A stretch of DNA of 64,000 bases from the NCBI RefSeq assembly GCF_008630535.1, contig NZ_VWPH01000014.1:124001-188000 (forward strand), in the 5' to 3' direction. Position 1 is the first letter of the stretch. Every line of letters begins with the position of its first letter. Below are positions 37,327 to 44,939 of the stretch, piece by piece. Source of the stretch: Saccharopolyspora hirsuta. GTDB lineage: Bacteria > Actinomycetota > Actinomycetes > Mycobacteriales > Pseudonocardiaceae. A model generated the notes under the pieces. That model saw only the letters and a program-made list of their open reading frames with translations. It ran no database searches and was not told the DNA's origin. The position numbers and the translations under genes are program-made.

Positions 37327-37755
37327 TCAGGCCAGGTTGTCCGCGCAGGTGGCCAGCAGTGCAGCCAGCTTCTGCACGTCCTCGGGCGCAAAACCGGACG
37401 TCATGCGTGCGTCGACGTCGAACACGATGGCATCCGCCTCGTCGAGCAGGGCCCGGCCGCGGTCGGTCAGGCTGACGGGCCGGGCTCGACCGGCGGTGGC
37501 CCGTTCCGCGACGCTGGCCAGCCCGGCCGCCTGGAGGCCGTTCAGCACGTCGCGCAGGGACTGGCGCGTGACGAAGGTGCGGCGGGCGAGCTCGGCCGCC
37601 GGTGCTCCCGGCGCGTCGGCCAACGCGCGCAGCACCGCGTACTGGGACATCGACAGGCCGAGCGGGCGGAGGCGTTCCTCGCTGGCCCGGTGGAACGACT
37701 GCTGCACCTGCTTGACCAGGTAGCCGACCCGTTGGCGGACGCCCTCTTGACCCAT
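37327..37755 (-). CDS. MarR-family transcriptional regulator
   Basis: A 142-residue winged-helix regulator. The recognition region is SMSQYAVLRALADAPGAPAAELARRTFVTRQSLRDVLNGLQAAGLASV and the wing is RARPVSLTDRGRALL. ATG 37755 is the family-like start; an upstream extension crosses the operator. It is divergent from an antibiotic-biosynthesis-type monooxygenase gene with a shared spacer containing repeats, so it probably represses that gene and itself and releases DNA on binding a small phenolic or quinone-like ligand (inference). Confidence 0.9.
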   Translation of the reverse strand: MGQEGVRQRVGYLVKQVQQSFHRASEERLRPLGLSMSQYAVLRALADAPGAPAAELARRTFVTRQSLRDVLNGLQAAGLASVAERATAGRARPVSLTDRGRALLDEADAIVFDVDARMTSGFAPEDVQKLAALLATCADNLA

Positions 37756-37759
37756 GACA

Positions 37760-37802
37760 GGAACCTTACACATAATCGGCCCTTGTAAGGAACCTGACAA
37801 AG
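37760..37802. promoter_or_regulatory. Divergent promoter/operator of MarR and monooxygenase genes
   Basis: The 56-base spacer contains an inverted repeat CCTTACA (37764-37770) / TGTAAGG (37784-37790). It also contains a direct repeat, AGGAACCTTACA and AGGAACCTGACA. CATAAT at 37771 could be part of a -10 box. This is the expected arrangement for a MarR dimer site controlling both genes. Confidence 0.6.
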
Positions 37803-37811
37803 GAGCTCGCC

Positions 37812-38135
37812 GTGGCCACCATCTCGACAGACGCCCCGATCGCCACCCTGATCAACGTCTTCACCGTCCAGCCCGACCGGCAGCGCGCCCTCGCGGAGCT
37901 GCTGACCAGCGCCACCGAGGAGGTCATGCAGCACCTCCCCGGCTTCATCTCGGCCAACATCCACACCAGCACCGACGGCGGCAAGGTGGTCAACTACGCC
38001 CAGTGGCGCTCCGCAGACGACTTCCGAGCCATGCTCGGCAACCCCACCGCCCAGGAGCACATGCGGCAGGCGGCCGAACTCGCGGACCAGTACGAACCAC
38101 ACCTGTACACGGTGGAATCCACGCACCAGCACTGA
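37812..38135 (+). CDS. Antibiotic biosynthesis-type monooxygenase (ABM) domain protein
   Basis: A 107-residue ferredoxin-like-fold protein of the ABM family: INVFTVQPDRQRALAELLTSATEEVMQHLPGFISANIHTSTDGGKVVNYAQWRS is the diagnostic core. Members oxidise quinols or polyketide intermediates without cofactors, or act as detoxifying enzymes. GTG start with AAAGGAG. Control by the adjacent MarR regulator suggests a response to a toxic aromatic compound (inference). Confidence 0.85.
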   Translation: MATISTDAPIATLINVFTVQPDRQRALAELLTSATEEVMQHLPGFISANIHTSTDGGKVVNYAQWRSADDFRAMLGNPTAQEHMRQAAELADQYEPHLYTVESTHQH

Positions 38136-38226
38136 GCACGTCCGATGTGGACGTTCGCCATCCCTGCCTGGCATGTCTGGCCCCGATGAATCGGTCCGGC
38201 TGGCTGGGCGTTTGGCCTGACCGGGG

Positions 38227-38272
38227 GCCGTGAGTGTTTTGGGGCGCTATGGCACCCCAAAACACTCACGGC
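38227..38272. terminator. 18-bp perfect hairpin (GTGAGTG class)
   Basis: GCCGTGAGTGTTTTGGGG (38227-38244) pairs perfectly with 38255-38272 around a 10-base loop. It lies 92 bases after the monooxygenase stop. It resembles the hairpin at 18650-18695 in its CGTGAGTG arms and internal A/T run. A terminator role is plausible, but the recurring arm sequence suggests a repeat family. Confidence 0.65.
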
Positions 38273-38483
38273 ACCTGACCAGGAGCGCGGGGTGCATGGT
38301 GTGGAGGAGGCTTGGGGCTGGGCCTTAGGCCGGGCTGTGGCCGGACTTGTGCTTTGGCGGTAGGAATCGGTCACTTTGGCGTGCCGAAGGATGCGGTTCG
38401 GGTAGTGAGCGAGACTTGTCCTTAGGATCCTCGGTTCCCTGCGGAGGCGGATCCACCTTGTGGTGACGTTGCCCGTCGGGCGC

Positions 38484-38555
38484 GATTTCTCACGAAATCG
38501 GCACCGTTCTCGACGCAACCTCCAGTTGGCACCGGAGCCGATTTCGTGAGAAATC
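38484..38555. repeat. Inverted pair of TCAC/GTGA-core palindromes
   Basis: GATTTCTCACGAAATCGGC (38484-38502) and its exact reverse complement (38537-38555), separated by 34 bases. Each has GATTTC and GAAATC arms around a 4-base core. Same design as the pair at 23698-23741 but with a different core. Confidence 0.8.
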
Positions 38556-38644
38556 TCTGCACTCACCACCGGGACGACGGCCGTGCGATCCGTGTCCTGG
38601 CTCCTTCGGTCGGCCGCAGTCGCGACCGACCGGGGGTGACGACT

Positions 38645-38688
38645 GCGATTTCCATTGAAATCGCGGAGGCGTTTCTCGCGAAATCGGC
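38645..38688. repeat. REP-like unit plus variant
   Basis: GCGATTTCCATTGAAATCGC (38645-38664), identical to the unit at 23722-23741, is followed after 6 bases by GTTTCTCGCGAAATCGGC, a degenerate member with a TCGC core. Confidence 0.75.
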
Positions 38689-38702
38689 GCGTCTGCGGGA
38701 CG

Positions 38703-39344
38703 TCAGACGAGCAGCGGGAGGAGGGCGTGGCGGCGGCGGACGACCGCGCCGTAGCGGGAGTCCAGGCGGAGCCAGGCGTCGGTGGCGCTGACCCGGACGA
38801 TCTCGGACTCCTGGGGGTTGGCGACCAGGAAACCCATGCCGGACAGCACGAACAGGCAGCGCAGCGGCACCTTCACCTCGTAGCCCGCACCGGAGACCGT
38901 GAAGACCTCCTGGTCCAGCAGCGACGCGGGCGGCGTGCCCTTCGGGCCCACGTTGTCCTTGGCCACGTCGATGCCGCGCTCTGCCACCTCGCCGACGACC
39001 TTCGCCGGGAGGTCGTCCACGCGCTGCCAGCCCGAGGTCGGCGGCAGCTCCGAGCGCCACAGCAGATCGCGCGGCTGCCCCGGGTCCATCACCGGGCCGC
39101 CCGCCACCGTCAACGTCGCCAGCAGCTCGTTGCCGGACACCGTCAGATCCGCCGGATCCACCTCGGCCGCAACGGATCTGGTGCACAGCGCGTCGAACGG
39201 CGTCGCCGCCCAGACGTCCAACCGCCCGGTGTCCGCGCGGTTGCGCAACCGCACCAGCGCCTGCCCGTCCAGGCGCACCGCTCGGGCCACGAACGCGCCC
39301 AGGTCCTCGCGTTCGACGGCATCGGGCATCCGCAGCTCAGGCAC
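38703..39344 (-). CDS. Conserved actinobacterial protein (Rv2474c-like position)
   Basis: A 213-residue soluble alpha/beta protein. It contains WAATPFDALCTRSVAAEVDPADLTVSGNELL and a C-terminal LRCLFVLSGMGFLVANPQESEIVRVSATDAWLRLDSRYGAVV segment. No enzyme motif is recognised. Its place after the thioesterase and gdh matches Rv2474c in M. tuberculosis, so orthology is likely. The GTG start overlaps the thioesterase stop by 8 bases, indicating coupling. Confidence 0.75.
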   Translation of the reverse strand: MPELRMPDAVEREDLGAFVARAVRLDGQALVRLRNRADTGRLDVWAATPFDALCTRSVAAEVDPADLTVSGNELLATLTVAGGPVMDPGQPRDLLWRSELPPTSGWQRVDDLPAKVVGEVAERGIDVAKDNVGPKGTPPASLLDQEVFTVSGAGYEVKVPLRCLFVLSGMGFLVANPQESEIVRVSATDAWLRLDSRYGAVVRRRHALLPLLV

Positions 39345-39768
39345 GGGCGTTCTCCGCCTTCACCGCGTCCAGCTGCCACTCGGCCAAGAAGTCGCGCTCC
39401 TCCGCGGTCAGCCGACGCGGCCGCCCGGCCTGCAGGTCGTAGGGCACCATCAGGGTTTCCGCGGTGGCCACCGCTTCCTGCGCGTAGGCGGTGTAGTCGA
39501 CGATGAACGACGCCGCCTTCAGCTCCCGCACCGACATCTGCACCTGCAGGGACTTCGACGCGTAGAGCAGCGGGCTGTGGTAGTCGATCACGACCCGCGC
39601 CACCACCATGCCCTCGGCCATGCCGAGCAGGCCCTGCCGCTCGGCCTCGGTGAACAGCAGCTCGGCGCGCGCCTCCTCCAGCAGCGTGATCGTCCGGGCG
39701 TGGTTGACGTGCCCGAACGCGTCCATGTCGGACCAGCGCAGGGCCACCTCTGCTACGAACGCGCCCAC
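39337..39768 (-). CDS. Acyl-CoA thioesterase (hotdog fold)
   Basis: A 143-residue single hotdog-fold protein of the 4-hydroxybenzoyl-CoA/acyl-CoA thioesterase type. The catalytic turn is RWSDMDAFGHVNHARTITLLEEAR, with the usual Asp, and the core strand is IDYHSPLLYASKSLQVQMSVRELKAASFIVDYTAYA. It hydrolyses an acyl-CoA of unknown chain. It is syntenic with Rv2475c, lying 60 bases after gdh in the same operon. Confidence 0.88.
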   Translation of the reverse strand: MGAFVAEVALRWSDMDAFGHVNHARTITLLEEARAELLFTEAERQGLLGMAEGMVVARVVIDYHSPLLYASKSLQVQMSVRELKAASFIVDYTAYAQEAVATAETLMVPYDLQAGRPRRLTAEERDFLAEWQLDAVKAENARA

Positions 39769-39828
39769 TGGGGAGCTCCCTTCCTGCCGTTCGGGTGGCT
39801 CGCGGTCGCCCGCGAGCCACCCGGCAAC

Positions 39829-42800
39829 TCACCGGACCATGCTGCGCAGCTGGCGCGCGGCCACCGAGAGCGTGGCCAGGTCGAGCCGACCCGAGCTCTT
39901 GATCTGCTCCAGCGACGAGTTGGCCCGCGCCAGTCGCGACTCGTTGGCCGACTCCCAGTGAGCGATCTTCTGCTCCGAGTCGTCCCCCGGGTCGCTGGTC
40001 CGCAGGACGTCGATGGTGATCGCGCGCAGCGATGCGTAGAAATCATCCCGCAACGCCAACCGGGCCAGCGAGTGCCACCGGTTCCCGCGCTCCAGCTCGT
40101 TGACCGCCAGCAGCATCCGCTCCACGTCGAGGTGCTCGGCGAGCGTGTAGTACAGGTCCGCGCTCTCCCGCGGACTGCGCTCGGCGCTCACCCCGGCATC
40201 GCGCTCGGCCAGCTCGGCGACCTCCCGGATGTCCAGCAGCGCGAAGGAGTCCAGCAGCGTGCCGACGCGCTCGGCCAGCTCCACCGGCACCCCGGCCGCG
40301 GTCCACCGCTCGATCATCTCGGTGGCGCCCTCGGCCGCCCGGCCGCGCAGCAGCCCGCGCACCGAGGCGGACAGCTCCTCGACCACCGGCCGGAAGCGGG
40401 CGATCTCGGCGCCGATGGCCAGCGGCTGCGGCCGGTTGGTCAGCATCCAGCGCGCCGCCCGGTCCAGCAGGCGGCGGCTCTCCAGGACCAGCTCGTCGGC
40501 CACCGAGCTGGGCACCGAACCGCCCAGGGCGTCGATCTGCCGCCACAGCGAGTGCAGGTCGTAGACGTTGGTGACCACCGCGAACGCCCGCACCGCATCG
40601 GTGGTCGAGGCGCTGATCTCCTCGGCCAGCCGGTAGGCGAAGGAGATCCCGCCGCCGTCGACCATCTCGTTGACCAGCAGGGTCGTGATGATCTCGCGGC
40701 GCAGCGGGTGCGCGGCGATCGCGTCGCCGTAGCGCTCCTGCAGCGGCTTCGGGAAGTACTCCGGCAACCGGCTGCTGAACGCCTCGGTGTCCGGCAGCGC
40801 GCTGGCCAGCACGTCCCGCTTCAGCGACAGCTTGACGTGCGCCATCAGCGTGGCCAGCTCGGGCGAGCTGAGGCCCTCGCCGTTCTTCTCCCGCTCCCGG
40901 AACTCCTTGGCGGTGGGCAGCGCCTCCAGCTTGCGGTCCAGCCCGGCGTTCTTCTCCAGCGCGGCCACCTGGCGGGCGTGCACCGACACCATCGGCCCGG
41001 CGTGCGACCGCGAGATGCCCAGCACCGCGTTCTGCCGGTGGTTGTCGGTGAGCACCAGCTCGCCGACCTCGTCGGTCATGTCCGCCAGCAGCTCGTTGCG
41101 CTGCTCGCCGGTCAGCCTGCCGTCGGCCACCAGGTGGTCCAGCAGGATCTTGATGTTGACCTCGTGGTCGGAGCAGTCCACCCCGGCGGAGTTGTCCAGC
41201 GCGTCGGTGTTGACCTTGCCGCCCGCGCGGGCGAACTCGATCCGGCCCAGCTGGGTCAGCCCCAGGTTGCCGCCCTCGCCGACGACCTTGACCCGCAGGT
41301 CCGCGCCGTTGACCCGGACCGCGTCGTTGGCCTTGTCGCCGACGTCGGCGTGCGACTCGGTGCTGGCCTTGACGTAGGTGCCGATGCCGCCGTTCCACAG
41401 CAGGTCGGTCGGGGCCAGCAGGATCTTCTTGATCAGCTCGGCCGGGGCCAGCTGCCGCACCGACTCGTCGATGCCCAGCGCCTGCCGGATCTGCGGGTTC
41501 AGCGGGATCGACTTCAGCGAGCGCGACCACACGCCGCCGCCCGCGCTGATCTTGCTGCGGTCGTAGTCGTCCCAGGTCGACCGCGGCAGCTCGAACAATC
41601 GGCGGCGCTCGGCGAAGGACACCGCGGGGTCCGGGTCGGGGTCGATGAACACGTGCATGTGGTTGAACGCGGCGACCAGCTTGATGTGCTCGGAGAGCAG
41701 CATCCCGTTGCCGAACACGTCACCGGCCATGTCGCCGATGCCGACCACGGTGAAGTCCTGGCTCTGGGTGTCCACGTCCAGCTCGCGGAAGTGCCGCTTG
41801 ACGCTCTCCCACGCGCCCTTGGCGGTGATGCCCATCGCCTTGTGGTCGTAGCCGACCGACCCGCCCGAGGCGAACGCGTCGCCCAGCCAGAAGCCGTAGG
41901 ACTTGGCCACGTCGTTGGCGATGTCGGAGAACGTCGCAGTGCCCTTGTCCGCGGCCACCACCAGGTAGGTGTCGTCGCCGTCGTGGCGCACCACGTCCCG
42001 CGGCGGGGCGACCTCGCCGCCGACCAGGTTGTCGGTCAGGTCCAGCAGGCCGGAGATGAACATCCGGTAGCAGGCGATGCCCTCGTCCAGGGTCGCCTTG
42101 CGGTCGGCGACCGGGTCACCGGTGGGCGCCGGCGGCCGCTTGACCACGAAGCCGCCCTTCGCGCCGACCGGCACGATCACCGCGTTCTTCACCGCCTGCG
42201 CCTTGACCAGGCCCAGGATCTCGGTGCGGAAGTCCTCCCGGCGGTCCGACCAGCGCAGCCCGCCGCGCGCGACCGAGCCGTAGCGCAGGTGCACGCCCTC
42301 CACCCACGGCGAGTACACGAAGATCTCGAACTGCGGGCGCGGCTCGGGCAGCCCCGGGATCTCCTTGGGCTCCAGCTTGAACGCCAGGTAGGGGCGTTCC
42401 CGGCCGGGTTCGGCGGCGAAGTAGTTGGTGCGCAGCGTGGCCCGGATCAGGCTCAGGTAGTTGCGCAGGATCCGGTCCGCGTCGAGGCTGGTGACCTCGT
42501 CGATTAGCTTGGTGACCTCGTCCACCAGGTCCGCCTCGCGGGCCTGGCGGTCCGCGTCGTCCAGCGCCGGGTCGAAGCGCGTCTCGAACAGCCGCACCAG
42601 CGTGGTCGTGGTGGTGCGGTGCGCCAGGATCGCGTCCTCGATGTAGTCCTGGCTGTAGGCGATGCCGACCTGGCGCAGGTACTTGGCGTAGGCGCGCAGC
42701 ACCGACGCCTGGCGCCAGTTCAGCCCGGCGCGCAGCACCAGCGCGTTGAACCGGTCGACCTCGGCGGCGCCGAGCCAGGCGGCGCGGAACGCGTCCTCGA

Positions 42801-44799
42801 AGCGCTCGCGCAGCGTGTCCAGCAGCCGCGTGTCGACGGTGTCCAGCACCTCCGAGTCCAGCCGCAGGCCGAAGTCGTAGATCCAGTGCTGCTGGTCGGT
42901 GCCGTCCAGCGAGATCTCGTACGGGCGCTCGTCGACGACCTCGACGCCCATGCTCTGCAGCACCGGCAGCACCCGGGACAGGGTGACCCGGCCGCCGACG
43001 TAGATCTTGAACCGGCGCTGCCCGCCGCTGGAGTCGCGCGGCGCGTAGAACGACATCTTCAGGTCGTTCGGGCCGGACAGGGACTCCAGTCGCCGCAGGT
43101 CGGCGAGGCCCTCGGCGGCGGTGAAGTCCTCCTTGTAGGCCTCCGGGAAGCTCGCCGCGTAGCGCTGGCCCAGCTGGCTCATGGCCTCCGACAGGCTGCG
43201 GGTCGCGAGCCCGTCGCGGCTGCTGCCGGACTGCTCGGCGTCGACCTCCTCCACCATCCGGTCGTCCCAGGTGTGGATGGCCTCGTCCAGCCGCCGCTGG
43301 ATGCGGCCCAGGTCCGGCTCGACCTGGTTCTCCGGGTCGGTGTGCACCACGAAGGCGACCCGGGCCAGGGCCGATTCGCCGACCCGCGTGCTGTACTCCA
43401 GGCTGGTGCCGCCCAGCTCGGCCAGCAGCACCTCCTGCATGGCCAGCCGCGAGCTCGTCGTGTAGCGGTCGCGCGGCAGGTACACCAGCACCGAGTAGAA
43501 GCGGCCGTAGGGGTCGCGGCGCAGGAACGGCTTGAGCTTGCGGCGCTCGGCCAGCGCCAGCACGCCGGTGATGGTCTCCTGCAGCGTGTCCGTGTCCGTG
43601 GAGAACAGCTCGGTGCGCGGGTAGTTCTGGATCTCCTCCAGCATCCGCTGACCCGAGTAGGACTCCATCGGGAACCCGGCGTGGTGGATGACGTCGCGCA
43701 CCCGGCGTTCGATGAACGGGATGTCCAGCACGTTCTCGTGCAGCGCCGTGGTGGTGAACAGGCCCAGGAAGCGGTGCTCGCCGGTCACCGCACCGGACTC
43801 GTCGAAGGTCTTGACGCCGACGTAGAACGGGTGCACCGGACGGTGCACTGTGGACGGTTCGCTGGCCTGGGTGAGCACCAGCAGCTCCGGCGACAGCGCG
43901 CTGGCGCGGGCGTCCGGCCAGGTGGCGAGGCTGCGGGCCGCGACGCTGTCGCCGCGCAGCACGCCGAGACCGGAGGCCAGCACGGCCTGCAGCGCCGGGT
44001 CGGCGCCGTCCTCGGCGACCAGCTCGTAGTGCCGGTACCCGAGGAAGGTGAAGTGCCCGTCGGCCAGCCAGCGCAGCAGCCCGGCGCCGTCGTGCACGTC
44101 GGCGGCGGGCAGCGGCGGCGGGTTCTGCTCCAGCTCGTCGGCCAGCGCGCGGGCGGTGGCGTGCATCCGCTCGGTGTCCTCGACGACCTCGCGCACGTCG
44201 TTGAGCACGCCGGTCAGGCCGTGTTCGAGGACCTCCAGCCGCTCCGCGTCGGTGACCCGGTCCACCTCGACGAACATCCAGCTCTCGGCCATCGAGTCGG
44301 CGGGCGGCGCGGCCGGGTCGGCGCCGGGCAGCACCTCCTGCAGCTCACCGGCGACGTCGCGGCGCACCGCGATGATCGGGTGGATGATGCGCTGCACCTC
44401 AGCGCCGTCGCGGCCGAGTTCGGCGATCACCGAGTCGACCAGGTACGGCGAGTCGTCGGTGACGATCTGCACCACCGTGGCCTGGCTCTCCCAGCCGTCG
44501 TCGGCCCGGGTCGGGTTGAAGATCTGCACCAGCGGTCGACCGGCGACCCGCGTCGCGGCCAGCCTGTGGTGCGACCGGAGCGCCCCGATCAGGTCGGTCG
44601 GCTCGTCGTCGACCAGCTCCTCGGCCGGGACGTGCCGGTAGTAGGCGCGAAGCAGCTCGGCCAGCTCGGGCGCGTTCTCCGCCGCCCGGTCCAGCAGGCG
44701 GCTCTTGACGAGTTCGGGGTTCTCGGATCGCTCCCCAGCCGAGTCCTCCCCATCGGTCTGCGGTCGTCCGGTCTTCAACTGTCCGGGATTCGAGGTCAT
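39829..44799 (-). CDS. gdh: NAD-specific glutamate dehydrogenase (large type)
   Basis: A 1656-residue enzyme of the 180-kDa L_180 class that converts glutamate to 2-oxoglutarate and ammonia with NAD. The long N-terminal ACT-like regulatory region (about 1-700; PYLVDSVIAELGRDGAEV) precedes the catalytic core with VARGGLRWSDRREDFRTEILGLVKAQAVKNAVIVPVGAKGGF and TVVGIGDMAGDVFGNGMLLS, and a helical C-terminal domain follows. Start ATG 44799 is chosen because homology begins at the Glu-rich segment soon after; the frame runs open into the upstream gene. Syntenic with Rv2476c, where such enzymes are regulated by phosphorylated GarA; GarA is not in this window. Confidence 0.95.
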   Translation of the reverse strand: MTSNPGQLKTGRPQTDGEDSAGERSENPELVKSRLLDRAAENAPELAELLRAYYRHVPAEELVDDEPTDLIGALRSHHRLAATRVAGRPLVQIFNPTRADDGWESQATVVQIVTDDSPYLVDSVIAELGRDGAEVQRIIHPIIAVRRDVAGELQEVLPGADPAAPPADSMAESWMFVEVDRVTDAERLEVLEHGLTGVLNDVREVVEDTERMHATARALADELEQNPPPLPAADVHDGAGLLRWLADGHFTFLGYRHYELVAEDGADPALQAVLASGLGVLRGDSVAARSLATWPDARASALSPELLVLTQASEPSTVHRPVHPFYVGVKTFDESGAVTGEHRFLGLFTTTALHENVLDIPFIERRVRDVIHHAGFPMESYSGQRMLEEIQNYPRTELFSTDTDTLQETITGVLALAERRKLKPFLRRDPYGRFYSVLVYLPRDRYTTSSRLAMQEVLLAELGGTSLEYSTRVGESALARVAFVVHTDPENQVEPDLGRIQRRLDEAIHTWDDRMVEEVDAEQSGSSRDGLATRSLSEAMSQLGQRYAASFPEAYKEDFTAAEGLADLRRLESLSGPNDLKMSFYAPRDSSGGQRRFKIYVGGRVTLSRVLPVLQSMGVEVVDERPYEISLDGTDQQHWIYDFGLRLDSEVLDTVDTRLLDTLRERFEDAFRAAWLGAAEVDRFNALVLRAGLNWRQASVLRAYAKYLRQVGIAYSQDYIEDAILAHRTTTTTLVRLFETRFDPALDDADRQAREADLVDEVTKLIDEVTSLDADRILRNYLSLIRATLRTNYFAAEPGRERPYLAFKLEPKEIPGLPEPRPQFEIFVYSPWVEGVHLRYGSVARGGLRWSDRREDFRTEILGLVKAQAVKNAVIVPVGAKGGFVVKRPPAPTGDPVADRKATLDEGIACYRMFISGLLDLTDNLVGGEVAPPRDVVRHDGDDTYLVVAADKGTATFSDIANDVAKSYGFWLGDAFASGGSVGYDHKAMGITAKGAWESVKRHFRELDVDTQSQDFTVVGIGDMAGDVFGNGMLLSEHIKLVAAFNHMHVFIDPDPDPAVSFAERRRLFELPRSTWDDYDRSKISAGGGVWSRSLKSIPLNPQIRQALGIDESVRQLAPAELIKKILLAPTDLLWNGGIGTYVKASTESHADVGDKANDAVRVNGADLRVKVVGEGGNLGLTQLGRIEFARAGGKVNTDALDNSAGVDCSDHEVNIKILLDHLVADGRLTGEQRNELLADMTDEVGELVLTDNHRQNAVLGISRSHAGPMVSVHARQVAALEKNAGLDRKLEALPTAKEFREREKNGEGLSSPELATLMAHVKLSLKRDVLASALPDTEAFSSRLPEYFPKPLQERYGDAIAAHPLRREIITTLLVNEMVDGGGISFAYRLAEEISASTTDAVRAFAVVTNVYDLHSLWRQIDALGGSVPSSVADELVLESRRLLDRAARWMLTNRPQPLAIGAEIARFRPVVEELSASVRGLLRGRAAEGATEMIERWTAAGVPVELAERVGTLLDSFALLDIREVAELAERDAGVSAERSPRESADLYYTLAEHLDVERMLLAVNELERGNRWHSLARLALRDDFYASLRAITIDVLRTSDPGDDSEQKIAHWESANESRLARANSSLEQIKSSGRLDLATLSVAARQLRSMVR

Positions 44800-44939
44800 C
44801 TTCAGGCAGCTCCACGCTTGACGGCACCTCTTTGTGCCCACAGGTTCCACCATAAGACTGCCACTCCCGGCGACCGCCGGAGGGCGGCCCAGCGGTCTTG
44901 TGCGTGAAGAGCCGCACAATGATCGATGACCTGGACGTT

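Larger units (their letters stand above)
38136..38702. other. 567-bp repeat-rich spacer
   Basis: No gene is seen between the monooxygenase gene and the convergent Rv2474c-like gene. It contains the GTGAGTG hairpin (38227-38272), an inverted pair of TCAC-core palindromes (38484-38555), a REP-like unit (38645-38664) and a further GTTTC/GAAATC half-palindrome (38671-38688). The stretch 38280-38470 shows nothing recognisable. Confidence 0.7.
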
